Positions 25,715 to 33,899 are shown, counted from the stretch's first letter. The stretch: DNA of 56,690 nt from an uncultured Lachnospiraceae bacterium (GCA_949076555.1 CARUOB010000013.1:1-56690), one strand, 5' to 3'. A program made the numbers and translations. Notes: generated from the letters alone by a model not told the origin.

Positions 25715-27491
25715 CTGCCTCACCCCCTTCTTCCTCCTCCATGCGCTGCAGATCGACCATCCGCCGATAGTCCGCACAGCTCTCATAAAGACTTTCATGG
25801 CTGCCCACCGCGCGGACACACCCCTCGTCTATGAAGATGATTTTATCCATATGCTCCACGGTGGAGATTCTGTGCGCAATCAATATCGTCGTCCTGCCTT
25901 CTCTGCTTTCCAGAAGGTTTTTTAAAATAATTTTTTCGGTTTTGATATCCACCGCCGAAACCGAATCGTCCAGAATCAGAACGGCAGCCTCCTTGATCAG
26001 CGCCCGGGCAATAGAAATCCTCTGCTTCTGTCCCCCGGAAACCGTCACGCCCCGCTCGCCAAGCACCGTCCGGTATCCCGCTGTAAAATCACAAATGTCG
26101 TCATGCACGTCAGACAGCTTCGCCGCCCGCTCCACAAGCGCATCTTCCGCCTCGTCCACCGCGAAGGAAATATTGTTTTCAATGGTGTCGGAAAAGAGAA
26201 AATTGTCCTGCGGCACATAAGAACACCCCTCCCGCACAGAGCGGATGGAAACCGTGTTCACGTCATGCCCGTCGATAAAGAGCGTCCCGTCCGGCACATT
26301 GTAGGCGCGCAGAATCAGATCCACCAGAATGGTCTTTCCGGCTCCGGTCCGGCCCACCACGCCCACGCTCTCCCCCGCGTGGATGGTAAAGGAGACGTCC
26401 TTTAGCGCATCCGTCTCCCCGTCGGGATAGCGGAAGGAAAGATGCCGGAACTCGATCTCCCCCTTCATATCCGTAATCTCTGCCACATCCGCCCTGTCCT
26501 TTACCGTGATCTCCGCGTCTAAAAGCTCGCTGATACGATTTAAAGACGCCTTCCCTCTGGAAGTCTTCTCAATCAGCATGGACACCGCCATAACAGGCCA
26601 GATGATCGAATTAAAGTAAACGATATATTCCACAAGCTGCCCCGCGTCAAACCTTCCGCAGTAAACCAGATAGCCGCCGTAGCCGAGAATCACACAGATC
26701 ACCGACTCCACAAGCAGGATCGTCAGAATATCAAGCAGCATGGAAATCCGGGTGTAAGCCACGTTGATCTCCTCATTTTCCCGGTTCAGTTTCTCAAACT
26801 CCTTCAGTTCGAGAAGTTCTTTCACAAAAGCCTTGATCACCGCGATACCAGAAAAGTTTTCCTGTGAAAAATCGGACAGTCTGGAAAATGCTTCCTGCCT
26901 AACCTCCCATCTCGCCTTCATCGCCTTAAACAAAACCGTCCCGATCAGAAACAGCAGTATCATCGGAATCATGGAAAAGCCTGTCAGTTTCCTGTCCATG
27001 TTCCACATTTTAAAGAAGGCGAACAGCCCCAAAAACAGGGCGTCGGCAAACATAAGCACACCGTCACCGAAGCACTCCTGTATGGTGTCCAGATCGTTAG
27101 TGAACAGGCTCATCAGGTTTCCCACTTTATTCCTCTGAAAGTAATCCTGCGACAGATTTTTACAGTGGTCAAACATACGGTTTCTCAGATCGGTCTCCAC
27201 CTTGATCGCCGCCCCGTAAAAACAGACGCGCCAGAGAAAGCGCCCGACAACCATGACCAGAATGACCACGATGGCGCGCAGACACACCTCCTGCAGCAGC
27301 ACATCCATGGTAAAAGGCACCGCTTCCCCGCCCACTTCCACAAGACCGCCGTTCATGCCGTTTACCACGATACGGTAGAGTTCTGGCAGAATCAATTGAA
27401 AATAGTCGACTAAAATAAGCGCTGCGATGCCCACAAGCAAACGCGGTGCGTGCTTGCTATAGTATCGGTTAATGTGTTTTCCGAAAATCAC
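25707..27491 (-). CDS. ABC exporter half-transporter, degenerate-site subunit
   Basis: 594 residues: a six-helix transmembrane domain (about 15-310) and an ATPase domain with Walker A GRTGAGKTI, signature VSGGQKQR and H-loop AHRIST. After Walker B the sequence is LILDDSVSAVD, with aspartate where the catalytic glutamate normally sits. This is the known signature of the degenerate ATP site in heterodimeric exporters; the partner (23789-25714) keeps the glutamate. It is the first gene of the pair, downstream of ruvA with a 178-bp gap that contains a cruciform-like element. Confidence 0.95.
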   Translation of the reverse strand: MIFGKHINRYYSKHAPRLLVGIAALILVDYFQLILPELYRIVVNGMNGGLVEVGGEAVPFTMDVLLQEVCLRAIVVILVMVVGRFLWRVCFYGAAIKVETDLRNRMFDHCKNLSQDYFQRNKVGNLMSLFTNDLDTIQECFGDGVLMFADALFLGLFAFFKMWNMDRKLTGFSMIPMILLFLIGTVLFKAMKARWEVRQEAFSRLSDFSQENFSGIAVIKAFVKELLELKEFEKLNRENEEINVAYTRISMLLDILTILLVESVICVILGYGGYLVYCGRFDAGQLVEYIVYFNSIIWPVMAVSMLIEKTSRGKASLNRISELLDAEITVKDRADVAEITDMKGEIEFRHLSFRYPDGETDALKDVSFTIHAGESVGVVGRTGAGKTILVDLILRAYNVPDGTLFIDGHDVNTVSIRSVREGCSYVPQDNFLFSDTIENNISFAVDEAEDALVERAAKLSDVHDDICDFTAGYRTVLGERGVTVSGGQKQRISIARALIKEAAVLILDDSVSAVDIKTEKIILKNLLESREGRTTILIAHRISTVEHMDKIIFIDEGCVRAVGSHESLYESCADYRRMVDLQRMEEEEGGEADV

Positions 27492-27597
27492 TGTGTATTC
27501 CTCCGTGTAGTGCCGCTCAGCCGCGCCATTCGCAAAACCGCGCTTTCAGCGCTCTCCGCTGCTTCGCAGCTCTTTTTTGCTCATAAGATGGCGCTCC

Positions 27598-27666
27598 CTC
27601 AGAGCATCATCCGTCTGTCAACCTTGTGCAAGCACAGTTTGCCCGACAGATAATGCTCTGGCTGAG
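27598..27666. repeat. Cruciform-like nested inverted repeat
   Basis: Nested arms: CTC-AGAGCAT (27598-27607) with ATGCTCT...GAG (27653-27666), TCTGTC with GACAGA, and a central GTGC-aa-GCAC. It occupies the space between ruvA and the ABC genes. There is no terminal T-run, so it is more like a palindromic repeat element than a terminator. Confidence 0.6.
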
Positions 27667-27669
27667 CTG

Positions 27670-28293
27670 TTAGAACATATGTTTCAGCGCAAGTTTCAGG
27701 ATCGTCTCCGATGTGGTGTCCTCCGTAATCTCCACCTTCTTCACCGCGGCCGTGGCATCGGAGGCGGAATAGCCGAGCGCCACTAACGCCTCTATCGCCT
27801 CCCGCCTCATCAGATTGTCGCTGCCCTGTGGGCCTGACGCGGCGGCATTTGCCGCGCCTTCCGGCTCTCCCAGCCCCCTAAGGGTATCTTCCAGAGAAAT
27901 CTTATCCCGCAGTTCCAGAATCACCCGCTCCGCCGTCTTCGCGCCGATCCCCGGCGCCTTGGCGATCGCCTTCGCATCCCCCGCCATAACGGCAAACCGC
28001 AGATCATCCGCGCCCATCACCGAGAGGATCGCAAGCCCGCCCTTGGGGCCGATCCCGCTTACCGCAATCAGCTTCTTAAAAATCTCCAGATCGTCCCTTG
28101 TCAGAAAACCGAAAAGCGCAAACGTATCCTCCCTGACAAGCGTGTAAGTATATATTTTCACCTCGTTGCCAACGCCCTGCAAAAGCGACGCTGTGGCGGT
28201 GGAAACCTTGATGTTATAGCCGATTCCTCCCGCCTCCACAACGACCGCGTCCTCCGCGACCTCCGCAAGCGTTCCTTTTATGTATGCGTACAT
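27670..28293 (-). CDS. ruvA: Holliday junction DNA-binding protein RuvA
   Basis: Tetrameric junction-binding subunit that loads RuvB, 207 residues, full length. The OB-fold start MYAYIKGTLAEV, the helix-hairpin-helix motifs ISGIGPKGGLAIL and APGIGAKTAERVILELRDK, and a flexible linker before the C-terminal RuvB-contact domain (EAIEALVALGYSASDA) are present. It starts 6 nt after the Gx-transporter stop and is thus the last gene of that unit. Usually ruvB follows at once; here it lies 6.5 kb away. Confidence 0.97.
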   Translation of the reverse strand: MYAYIKGTLAEVAEDAVVVEAGGIGYNIKVSTATASLLQGVGNEVKIYTYTLVREDTFALFGFLTRDDLEIFKKLIAVSGIGPKGGLAILSVMGADDLRFAVMAGDAKAIAKAPGIGAKTAERVILELRDKISLEDTLRGLGEPEGAANAAASGPQGSDNLMRREAIEALVALGYSASDATAAVKKVEITEDTTSETILKLALKHMF

Positions 28294-28299
28294 AGTATT

Positions 28300-28896
28300 C
28301 TATTCTCCTTCCCGTTCAAGCCGCCGCAGATACGGCATAAGCGTCATTCCCGCAATCCCGAGAACCGCCCCCGTCACCGTGCCCGCCACAATCAAAAAGG
28401 GCGCATACCAGGCGACGGCAAAGGTTTCCACCACCGCCATCGCCACCAAAAGCTGCCCCACATTGTGAAACACGCCGCCAAGCACACTCACACCCACCAT
28501 GGAAAACCACTTCGTCCTCCTGCCAAGAAACATGGCAAGAAAGCTGAGCGCCGCCCCCGCAAGGGCATACAGAATGGCATAGAGATTACTGAACAGAAAG
28601 CCGGACAAAACAATCCGCATACCATTCACCAAAAGCGCCTCCCGCTCTCCCCTGGTCACTATGTTCACAGGCGGCGCCCACGACATCTTCTCCTCTTCCA
28701 CCGTCCCGGCTGTATCCCCATGACCGACAGACGTGCTGCCTGTTTTCGGCTTTTCATATAATAAAAGCAGCACGATCAGATTGGGCAGCCCCAGTTTAAT
28801 TCCCGGTATACCGAAGGAAAAGGGAATCAAGAGTTCCACATAGGATAAAATCAGCACAAACGCCAGCAAAAGACCCAATTCAGCCGTCCTTCTCAT
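28300..28896 (-). CDS. Gx transporter family membrane protein (Hpre_diP_synt_I type)
   Basis: 198 residues from ATG 28894-28896, preceded by a perfect AGGAGG. Several membrane helices and the family pattern IPFSFGIPGIKLGLPNL near the start, then GVFHNVGQL. The family was once named heptaprenyl diphosphate synthase component I but looks like a small-molecule S-component-type transporter. An unusual polar loop of about 40 residues (EKPKTGSTSVGHG...) follows the second helix. It overlaps the NusG-domain-II gene by 17 nt. In other Firmicutes these two genes travel with flavin or quinone electron-transfer genes, so a redox cofactor role is an inference. Confidence 0.85.
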   Translation of the reverse strand: MRRTAELGLLLAFVLILSYVELLIPFSFGIPGIKLGLPNLIVLLLLYEKPKTGSTSVGHGDTAGTVEEEKMSWAPPVNIVTRGEREALLVNGMRIVLSGFLFSNLYAILYALAGAALSFLAMFLGRRTKWFSMVGVSVLGGVFHNVGQLLVAMAVVETFAVAWYAPFLIVAGTVTGAVLGIAGMTLMPYLRRLEREGE

Positions 28897-29455
28897 AGCC
28901 GCGCCTCCTCTCATTCCGTGCCGTTTCCTCTGCCTTCTCTGCCCTTGCCATCCCATCCGCAGACGCCTCATCCGCACCTGCCACAATTTCCACCGCAAGT
29001 TTATGGGGCAGACAGATAATGCTCTCCCCGCCGTCTGCAATGGGTATGTGATGCACGCAGATCTGATCCCGGCAGTCGGCGGCTTCCATCCACACTTGCG
29101 TCCCGGAAACAGCCAGCAGATTAAAGCGCCTTCCTTCGGGAACCATGGACGTCAAGTCAAAATCCGCCTCATACCACTCGCAGGAGACGCCCTCCTCCTG
29201 GTAGAGAATCAGGCAATAGCGAACTGCCCAGTCGTCCGCCTTAGCCGTATGCCGAAGCCGGATCTGTGACAGCGGCACATTCACAACCGTCTGCCCGTCG
29301 CATGATATCCGCAAAGCCTGCCCGTCCTTCCTGTTCACGGCAAAGCAGACAAATATTCCCAATGAAAGAAACAGGAAAAATGCCATGAGACATATGTCCG
29401 TTCCGCAAAGCCGCCCGCCTTCTCTTCTGTTATTTTCCTTTATGATTTCAGACAT
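28880..29455 (-). CDS. NusG domain II-containing membrane-anchored protein
   Basis: 191 residues: a short cytoplasmic start, one membrane helix (LMAFFLFLSLGIFVCFAV, about 23-40) and an extracytoplasmic NusG domain II. The family's closing pattern is clear: DCRDQICVHH..., then ESIICLPHKLAVEI. Two cysteines (DQIC and IICLP) may form a disulfide. The domain is longer than usual because of an insert around residues 65-105. The highly charged C-terminal tail overlaps the start of the Gx-transporter gene. Function unknown; the gene pair with Gx transporter is widely conserved. Confidence 0.88.
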   Translation of the reverse strand: MSEIIKENNRREGGRLCGTDICLMAFFLFLSLGIFVCFAVNRKDGQALRISCDGQTVVNVPLSQIRLRHTAKADDWAVRYCLILYQEEGVSCEWYEADFDLTSMVPEGRRFNLLAVSGTQVWMEAADCRDQICVHHIPIADGGESIICLPHKLAVEIVAGADEASADGMARAEKAEETARNERRRGYEKDG

Positions 29456-29551
29456 ACTGATATCTTACCACAACCGAACATATGTTTCAAGTCCTTCCTT
29501 TGCGCAAAAAGCCAAGAGGTGTCCCGCTATCATAATCATTTTTTCACAGGC

Positions 29552-29578
29552 ACCAATTCACCCCATCCACATAAGATA
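29552..29578 (+). promoter_or_regulatory. Possible sigma-K promoter for the Cys-rich protein
   Basis: AC (29552-29553), a 16-nt spacer, and CATAAGATA (29570-29578), which fits the CATAnnnTA -10 of the mother-cell sigma-K. No sigma-A pair with correct spacing was seen. The implied leader is only about 20 nt. Confidence 0.4.
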
Positions 29579-29608
29579 AACCATAACTAACTTTTGGAGG
29601 GCACTAAC

Positions 29609-29839
29609 ATGAGTGATCTTACAGCAACACACTGCGGATGCAGCACCCCCGCACAGGCTAACAACGGATGCGGTTCCTGGATTTGGATTCTGATCCTGTT
29701 ATCCTGCTGCGGTAACGGCGATGGCTGCGGCTGTGGCGGCGGCTTTTTCGGCGGCAACAGTCTCTTTGGCGGCAACGACAATAACTGCTGTTCTTGGATC
29801 TGGATTCTGATCCTGTTATCCTGCTGCTGCAACAACTAA
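29609..29839 (+). CDS. Cys/Gly-rich mini-protein with duplicated WIWILILLSCC ('chorion class' type)
   Basis: 76 residues with about a dozen cysteines; GGAGGG lies 8 nt before the ATG at 29609. The block SWIWILILLSCC occurs twice (about residues 24-35 and 63-74), separated by a Gly/Cys/Asn-rich loop. A 27-nt stretch at 29684-29710 is repeated exactly at 29801-29827, so the duplication is recent or kept identical. I recognise it as the type annotated 'chorion class high-cysteine protein' in Lachnospiraceae. The Cys/Gly makeup and a possible sigma-K promoter fit a spore coat or crust component, but that is inference. Confidence 0.85.
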   Translation: MSDLTATHCGCSTPAQANNGCGSWIWILILLSCCGNGDGCGCGGGFFGGNSLFGGNDNNCCSWIWILILLSCCCNN

Positions 29840-29863
29840 GCGGCGCAATTAACTATCCTCACG

Positions 29864-29913
29864 CGTGACAGCCCGCCTCACGGGGCGGGCTGCCCGCGCC
29901 AGTCACGTCTTTT
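29864..29913 (+). terminator. Nested hairpin after the Cys-rich gene
   Basis: Outer stem CGTGAC (29864-29869) / GTCACG (29902-29907) followed by TCTTTT; inner stem CAGCCCGCC / GGCGGGCTG. A probable terminator. Confidence 0.65.
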
Positions 29914-29926
29914 ACACACATCCGGG

Positions 29927-29969
29927 AAATAGGCTCCGGTCATCCATGTCAGAGTCGGAGCCTATTTTT
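29927..29969 (+). terminator. Strong second terminator
   Basis: AAATAGGCTCCG (29927-29938) pairs exactly with CGGAGCCTATTT (29956-29967), followed by more T. It insulates the Cys-rich gene from the following two-gene unit. Confidence 0.85.
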
Positions 29970-30021
29970 CTCTTATGTGTCATATACTGTAGAGAGAAAA
30001 GGCATCAGAAAGGCATAGCTT

Positions 30022-30594
30022 ATGGCAGAAAAAAATGAAAATGCTTCAAATGTTATGGCATTCGATGCCTTATATACAAACAACCAGATCCAGAAGCTCA
30101 AGGTTCTTCTCCCCTACATAGAGCCTTCCATGCAAAAACATCTGGCTGTCTACATCAAATATATGGAATTGCAATATACGATGACCCTCACAAAAAAGCA
30201 CACTGCCGCGCTTTGCGGATGCGGGCTTTCCCAGCCGGAAAAGCCCGATCTGAAAAAGCTCTGTCAGGAATTGTGTCTCTACTCCACCCCGGAGGAAATC
30301 CGGCAGTTGGAACAGATACAGAATATCTTACAGACCATGGAAACCGTACAGGAAATGACCCAGACCATGAGCGCCATGCAGGAAATCTTCCCCGATATGA
30401 GTATGGATTCCCTGTTTGAAAATCCATTGTCAGGAGGCGCCTTCGCCGATTCCGAAAGCGGAGGAGGCGCCCCCGACGGATTTGCCGCTTCCGGTTCTCC
30501 CATGCTTTCCATGTTGATGAATATGCTCACGCCGGAGCAAAAAGAAATGTACGAAATGTTTCAACAGCAATCGTTATCGAACGATACTGACTAA
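30022..30594 (+). CDS. Conserved hypothetical protein, unknown module gene 1
   Basis: 190 residues, no signal peptide or membrane helix. The N-terminal half is helical (NQIQKLKVLLPYIEPSMQKHLAVYIKYMEL) with a short Cys pair (LCGCGL, then CQELC). The middle has a Met/Gln-rich amphipathic stretch, and the end is Gly/Ser-rich followed by MLSMLMNMLTPEQKEMYEMF. It lies 17 nt upstream of the next gene and they share a transcript. I recall similar small pairs in Clostridia without known function. AGAAAGG stands before the ATG. Confidence 0.75.
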   Translation: MAEKNENASNVMAFDALYTNNQIQKLKVLLPYIEPSMQKHLAVYIKYMELQYTMTLTKKHTAALCGCGLSQPEKPDLKKLCQELCLYSTPEEIRQLEQIQNILQTMETVQEMTQTMSAMQEIFPDMSMDSLFENPLSGGAFADSESGGGAPDGFAASGSPMLSMLMNMLTPEQKEMYEMFQQQSLSNDTD

Positions 30595-30611
30595 GCCAAT
30601 GGAGGTAACCC

Positions 30612-30884
30612 ATGAACAATGAATGGATGAATGACCAGTCGCTTGCCGGAATCGACAGAGCAAAACTGGAATTTCTGCAGGCGCTCGTCTTTGAGAGCCG
30701 AAGTCTGAAAAAGGAACAAATGCTGCCTTTCCTGATGGCAGTCGCCAAGAGAGGACAGGCGGATCATATTACTTTTACAAATGAAGAAATCGAGACAATC
30801 GTCGCCGTCATCAAGAAGGAATCCTCGCCGGAGGAGGCCGCAACCATAGATAAAATGATGCGAATGCACAAAAAGAAAGGGTGA
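30612..30884 (+). CDS. Conserved hypothetical protein, unknown module gene 2
   Basis: 90 residues, helical, with the pattern MNNEWMNDQSLAGIDRAKLEFL at the start, then a helix, FTNEEIETIVAVIK and a basic end. GGAGG lies before the ATG. Small proteins with this same opening are common in Clostridia and accompany a larger partner; function unknown. The stop codon lies in an imperfect hairpin (GGGTG-a-TGC / GCA-c-CACCC, 30879-30901) at the convergent border with leuS. Confidence 0.75.
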   Translation: MNNEWMNDQSLAGIDRAKLEFLQALVFESRSLKKEQMLPFLMAVAKRGQADHITFTNEEIETIVAVIKKESSPEEAATIDKMMRMHKKKG

Positions 30885-30958
30885 TGCGCCAAGCACCACC
30901 CTCCGATTTACTGCCTCTCTCTGCGTCTGTGCGCAAATCCCATTTATCGCAGCGGCTC

Positions 30959-33487
30959 CTATTTCTGTACGATATTCACCAGTCTGCCGGGCACGTAAAT
31001 TTCCTTCACAATCGTACCCGTCAGCTTATCTGCGATCATCTCCTTCGCTTTCGCGATCACTTCATCCTTGGGGTCGTCCTTGCCGATATGCAAAGTCGCC
31101 CGGTTTTTGCCGTTGATCTGCACCATGATCTCCACCGTGGACTCCACCGTCTTGGCCTCCTCATATTCCGGCCACGCAGTCTCATAAACCCTGCCTTCAA
31201 AGCCGACCGCCTGCCACAGCTCCTCCGTGATATGGGGCGCAACGGGATTAAGCAGCGCAAGCAGCGTCTTGAACTCGCCCTTTGTCACCGCGTTCTTCTT
31301 ATAAAATTCATTCACCAGCGTCATCATCGCCGCAATCGCCGTATTGTATTTCAAATTTTCGAAATCGCTGCTGACCTTCTTAATGGTCTGGTGCATCTTG
31401 ATTTCCATGTCTTTGGAGTAATCCGTGCCGTCTGTCAAAATGTCCTGCAGTTTCCACACTCTCTCTAAAAATCTGCGGCAGCCTTTGACGCCGTCCTCGC
31501 TCCAGCCCGCGCTCAGCTCAAACGCGCCGATGAACATTTCATAAGTGCGCAGAGTGTCCGCGCCGTAATCCGCCACGATATCGTCAGGATTCACCACATT
31601 GCCGAGTGACTTGGACATCTTCACCACCGGATGCTCCGCCATCTCGCCGTACTTTTCCTTAAGCGCCGCTCTCGCTGCCTTCTCGCTGCCGTGTTCCTTT
31701 AAAAGCGCCTCCTGCTCTGCCGCGGGCAGATTGGAGAAACAGTGCGGATTCAAGCCCAGAATCATGCCGTGGGACGTTCTCTTCGCATAAGGCTCCGGAC
31801 ATGGCACCACTTTCTGGTCATAGAGGAATTTGTGCCAGAACCGGGAATATAACAAGTGCAGCGTGGTGTGCTCCATACCGCCGTTGTACCAATCCACAGG
31901 CATCCAGTAATCAAGCGCTTCCTTGCTCGCCAGCGCGTTCTCATTCTTCGGATCGGTATAGCGCAGGAAATACCACGACGATCCCGCCCACTGAGGCATC
32001 GTGTCCGTCTCCCGCTTCGCCGGGCCGCCGCAGCAGGGACAGGTTGTGTTGACCCAATCGGTCATAGCCGCCAGCGGCGATTCCCCGTTATCTGTCGGCA
32101 TATAGCTCTCCACATCGGGCAGTTCCAAAGGAAGCTCGCTCTCGTCAAGCGGCACAAAACCGCATTTTTCACACTGTACAATCGGGATCGGCTCACCCCA
32201 GTAACGCTGTCTGGAGAATACCCAGTCACGCAGTTTAAAATTCGTCTTGGCACAGCCTACGCCCTTCTCTTCCAGAAAAGCGATCATCTTTTCTTTGGCG
32301 TCAGCCACACTTAAACCGTTTAAGAAGTCAGAGTTCACAAGCGTGCCTTCCGCCACGTCCGTGTAAACTTCCTCCTGCACGTCCTTTCCGCCAGCCACCA
32401 CCTCGACGATCGGCAGTCCAAATTTCTTCGCGAACGCCCAGTCTCTCTCATCATGTGCCGGCACCGCCATAATCGCGCCCGTACCGTAACTCATCAGCAC
32501 ATAATCGGAAATATAAATCGGGATCTCCTTACCGTTTACCGGATTTACCGCAGACATGCCGTCTATGCGCACACCGGTCTTCTCTTTCGCCAGCTCCGCG
32601 CGCTCGAAATCGGACTTTCTCGCCGCCTGCTCTCTGTATGCGCAGATATCGTCCCAGTTTTTCAGCTCGTCTTTATATTTATCGATGACCGGATGCTCCG
32701 GAGACACCACCATGTAGGTCGCGCCAAACAGCGTATCGCAGCGGGTCGTGTAAACGCGCAGCTTATCTTCCTTATCCTTGATGGAAAAGTCCACTTCGGC
32801 GCCCATGGACTTGCCAATCCAGTTCTTTTGGGAAACCTTGACACGCTCCACATAATCCACCGTGTCGAGTCCCTCGATCAGCTTATCCGCGTACTCCGTA
32901 ATCTTCAACATCCACTGGCTTTTTACCTTGCGCACTACCTCCGCGCCGCATCGCTCGCAGACGCCGTTCACCACTTCTTCGTTGGCAAGCCCCACCTTAC
33001 AGGAGGTACACCAGTTGATCGGCATCTCGGACTTGTAGGCAAGCCCCGCCTTAAAGAGCTTTAAAAAAATCCACTGTGTCCACTTATAATAATTGGGATC
33101 TGTGGTATTGACCTCTCTCTCCCAGTCAAACGAATACCCGAGAGAATGGAGCTGGCTCTTGAAACGCGCCACGTTGTTCTGTGTCACGATCTTCGGGTGA
33201 ATGTGGTTCTTGATCGCGTAGTTTTCCGTGGGAAGACCGAACGCGTCCCACCCCATGGGATAAAGCACGTTGTAACCCTGCATCCTTCTCTTTCTCGCCA
33301 CAATGTCAAGCGCCGTGTAGGGACGCGGATGTCCCACATGAAGCCCCTGCCCCGAGGGGTAGGGAAACTCCACCAGCGCGTAGTATTTCGGCTTTGAGTA
33401 ATCCTCCGAGGTCTGGAACGCCTTCTCCTCATCCCAGATCTTCTGCCATTTTGTCTCCACTTCTCTGTGATTGTACACTTCTGCCAT
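30959..33487 (-). CDS. leuS: Leucyl-tRNA synthetase
   Basis: Class I synthetase of 842 residues; the start MAEVYNHREVETKWQ (ATG 33485-33487) is normal, and the longer open frame to 33583 is leader. The HIGH-type motif appears as LHVGH near residue 50. The CP1 editing domain contains the threonine-rich TTRCDTLFGATY stretch. A zinc-binding pair cluster and KMSKSLGNVV near residue 623 follow. Many Firmicute leuS genes are T-box controlled; I found no T-box motif here, only a sigma-A promoter at 33593-33620 and a leader of about 100 nt. Confidence 0.98.
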   Translation of the reverse strand: MAEVYNHREVETKWQKIWDEEKAFQTSEDYSKPKYYALVEFPYPSGQGLHVGHPRPYTALDIVARKRRMQGYNVLYPMGWDAFGLPTENYAIKNHIHPKIVTQNNVARFKSQLHSLGYSFDWEREVNTTDPNYYKWTQWIFLKLFKAGLAYKSEMPINWCTSCKVGLANEEVVNGVCERCGAEVVRKVKSQWMLKITEYADKLIEGLDTVDYVERVKVSQKNWIGKSMGAEVDFSIKDKEDKLRVYTTRCDTLFGATYMVVSPEHPVIDKYKDELKNWDDICAYREQAARKSDFERAELAKEKTGVRIDGMSAVNPVNGKEIPIYISDYVLMSYGTGAIMAVPAHDERDWAFAKKFGLPIVEVVAGGKDVQEEVYTDVAEGTLVNSDFLNGLSVADAKEKMIAFLEEKGVGCAKTNFKLRDWVFSRQRYWGEPIPIVQCEKCGFVPLDESELPLELPDVESYMPTDNGESPLAAMTDWVNTTCPCCGGPAKRETDTMPQWAGSSWYFLRYTDPKNENALASKEALDYWMPVDWYNGGMEHTTLHLLYSRFWHKFLYDQKVVPCPEPYAKRTSHGMILGLNPHCFSNLPAAEQEALLKEHGSEKAARAALKEKYGEMAEHPVVKMSKSLGNVVNPDDIVADYGADTLRTYEMFIGAFELSAGWSEDGVKGCRRFLERVWKLQDILTDGTDYSKDMEIKMHQTIKKVSSDFENLKYNTAIAAMMTLVNEFYKKNAVTKGEFKTLLALLNPVAPHITEELWQAVGFEGRVYETAWPEYEEAKTVESTVEIMVQINGKNRATLHIGKDDPKDEVIAKAKEMIADKLTGTIVKEIYVPGRLVNIVQK

Positions 33488-33592
33488 GTTACCGCCCAAT
33501 CCTTTCTTGCCGTGTACGGCTTTTTTATCACATTCTGCAGCGAAAAACGCCCTGTCCGCCACAGTTGTTGGAATTTCATTCATACTCTACAT

Positions 33593-33620
33593 ATTTTATT
33601 ATACCTGTAGAATTTGTCAA
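33593..33620 (-). promoter_or_regulatory. Promoter of leuS
   Basis: Minus strand TTGACA (33620-33615), 16-bp spacer, TAAAAT (33598-33593). The -35 is a perfect consensus. Confidence 0.75.
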
Positions 33621-33810
33621 GCCCCGATAGCATCGGAAGAGGCTGAGGAACCGGCAAAGCCGCCGGATGTAAAGCGCGACGCCGTATTTCATCCCATGCC
33701 GGGCGGTCTTTTGAAACGCCCGGTATGCTCTGCCGTGCAGATCGGAAACCTCCTTAAGTAAACCTCAGGTAAATTAGCACAGAGAGGTAAATGCTGTCAG
33801 TGCAAAAATA
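33621..33810. other. Highly structured 190-bp stretch of unknown function
   Basis: Lies between the leuS promoter (minus) and the chemoreceptor promoter (plus). It holds CCGAT-agc-ATCGG (33634-33646), a CATC...GATG stem enclosing GGC-aaa-GCC, and a long stem CATGCCGGGCG / CGCCCGGTATG (33695-33727). No stem has a T-run. It is GC-rich between AT-rich promoters. It looks like a folded RNA or repeat element, but it matches no riboswitch class I know. Confidence 0.45.
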
Positions 33811-33839
33811 TTGATTTATCCGTACTAAAAGAGTATAAT
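33811..33839 (+). promoter_or_regulatory. Promoter of the chemoreceptor gene
   Basis: TTGATT (33811-33816), 17-bp spacer, perfect TATAAT (33834-33839). Just downstream a dyad, GTATACAA...TTGTTGTATA (33851-33876), could bind a repressor. Confidence 0.8.
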
Positions 33840-33899
33840 AAGAAGGCACTGTATACAATTATACATATTGTTGTATAAAGATAAGGAGGATGGCATCCC

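Noticed and set aside
29684..29827. Repeats as part of a CRISPR array
   Set aside because: Only two copies, inside a coding sequence that encodes a duplicated peptide.
33488..33592. T-box in the leuS leader
   Set aside because: No GGGTGGTACCGCG-like sequence or terminator hairpin is found in the leader; a simple promoter explains it.
33621..33810. c-di-GMP (GEMM-I) riboswitch before the chemoreceptor
   Set aside because: A GCAAAGCC-type segment is present, but the GGCAAAC start and GAAA-type receptor arrangement are missing and a separate promoter lies downstream.
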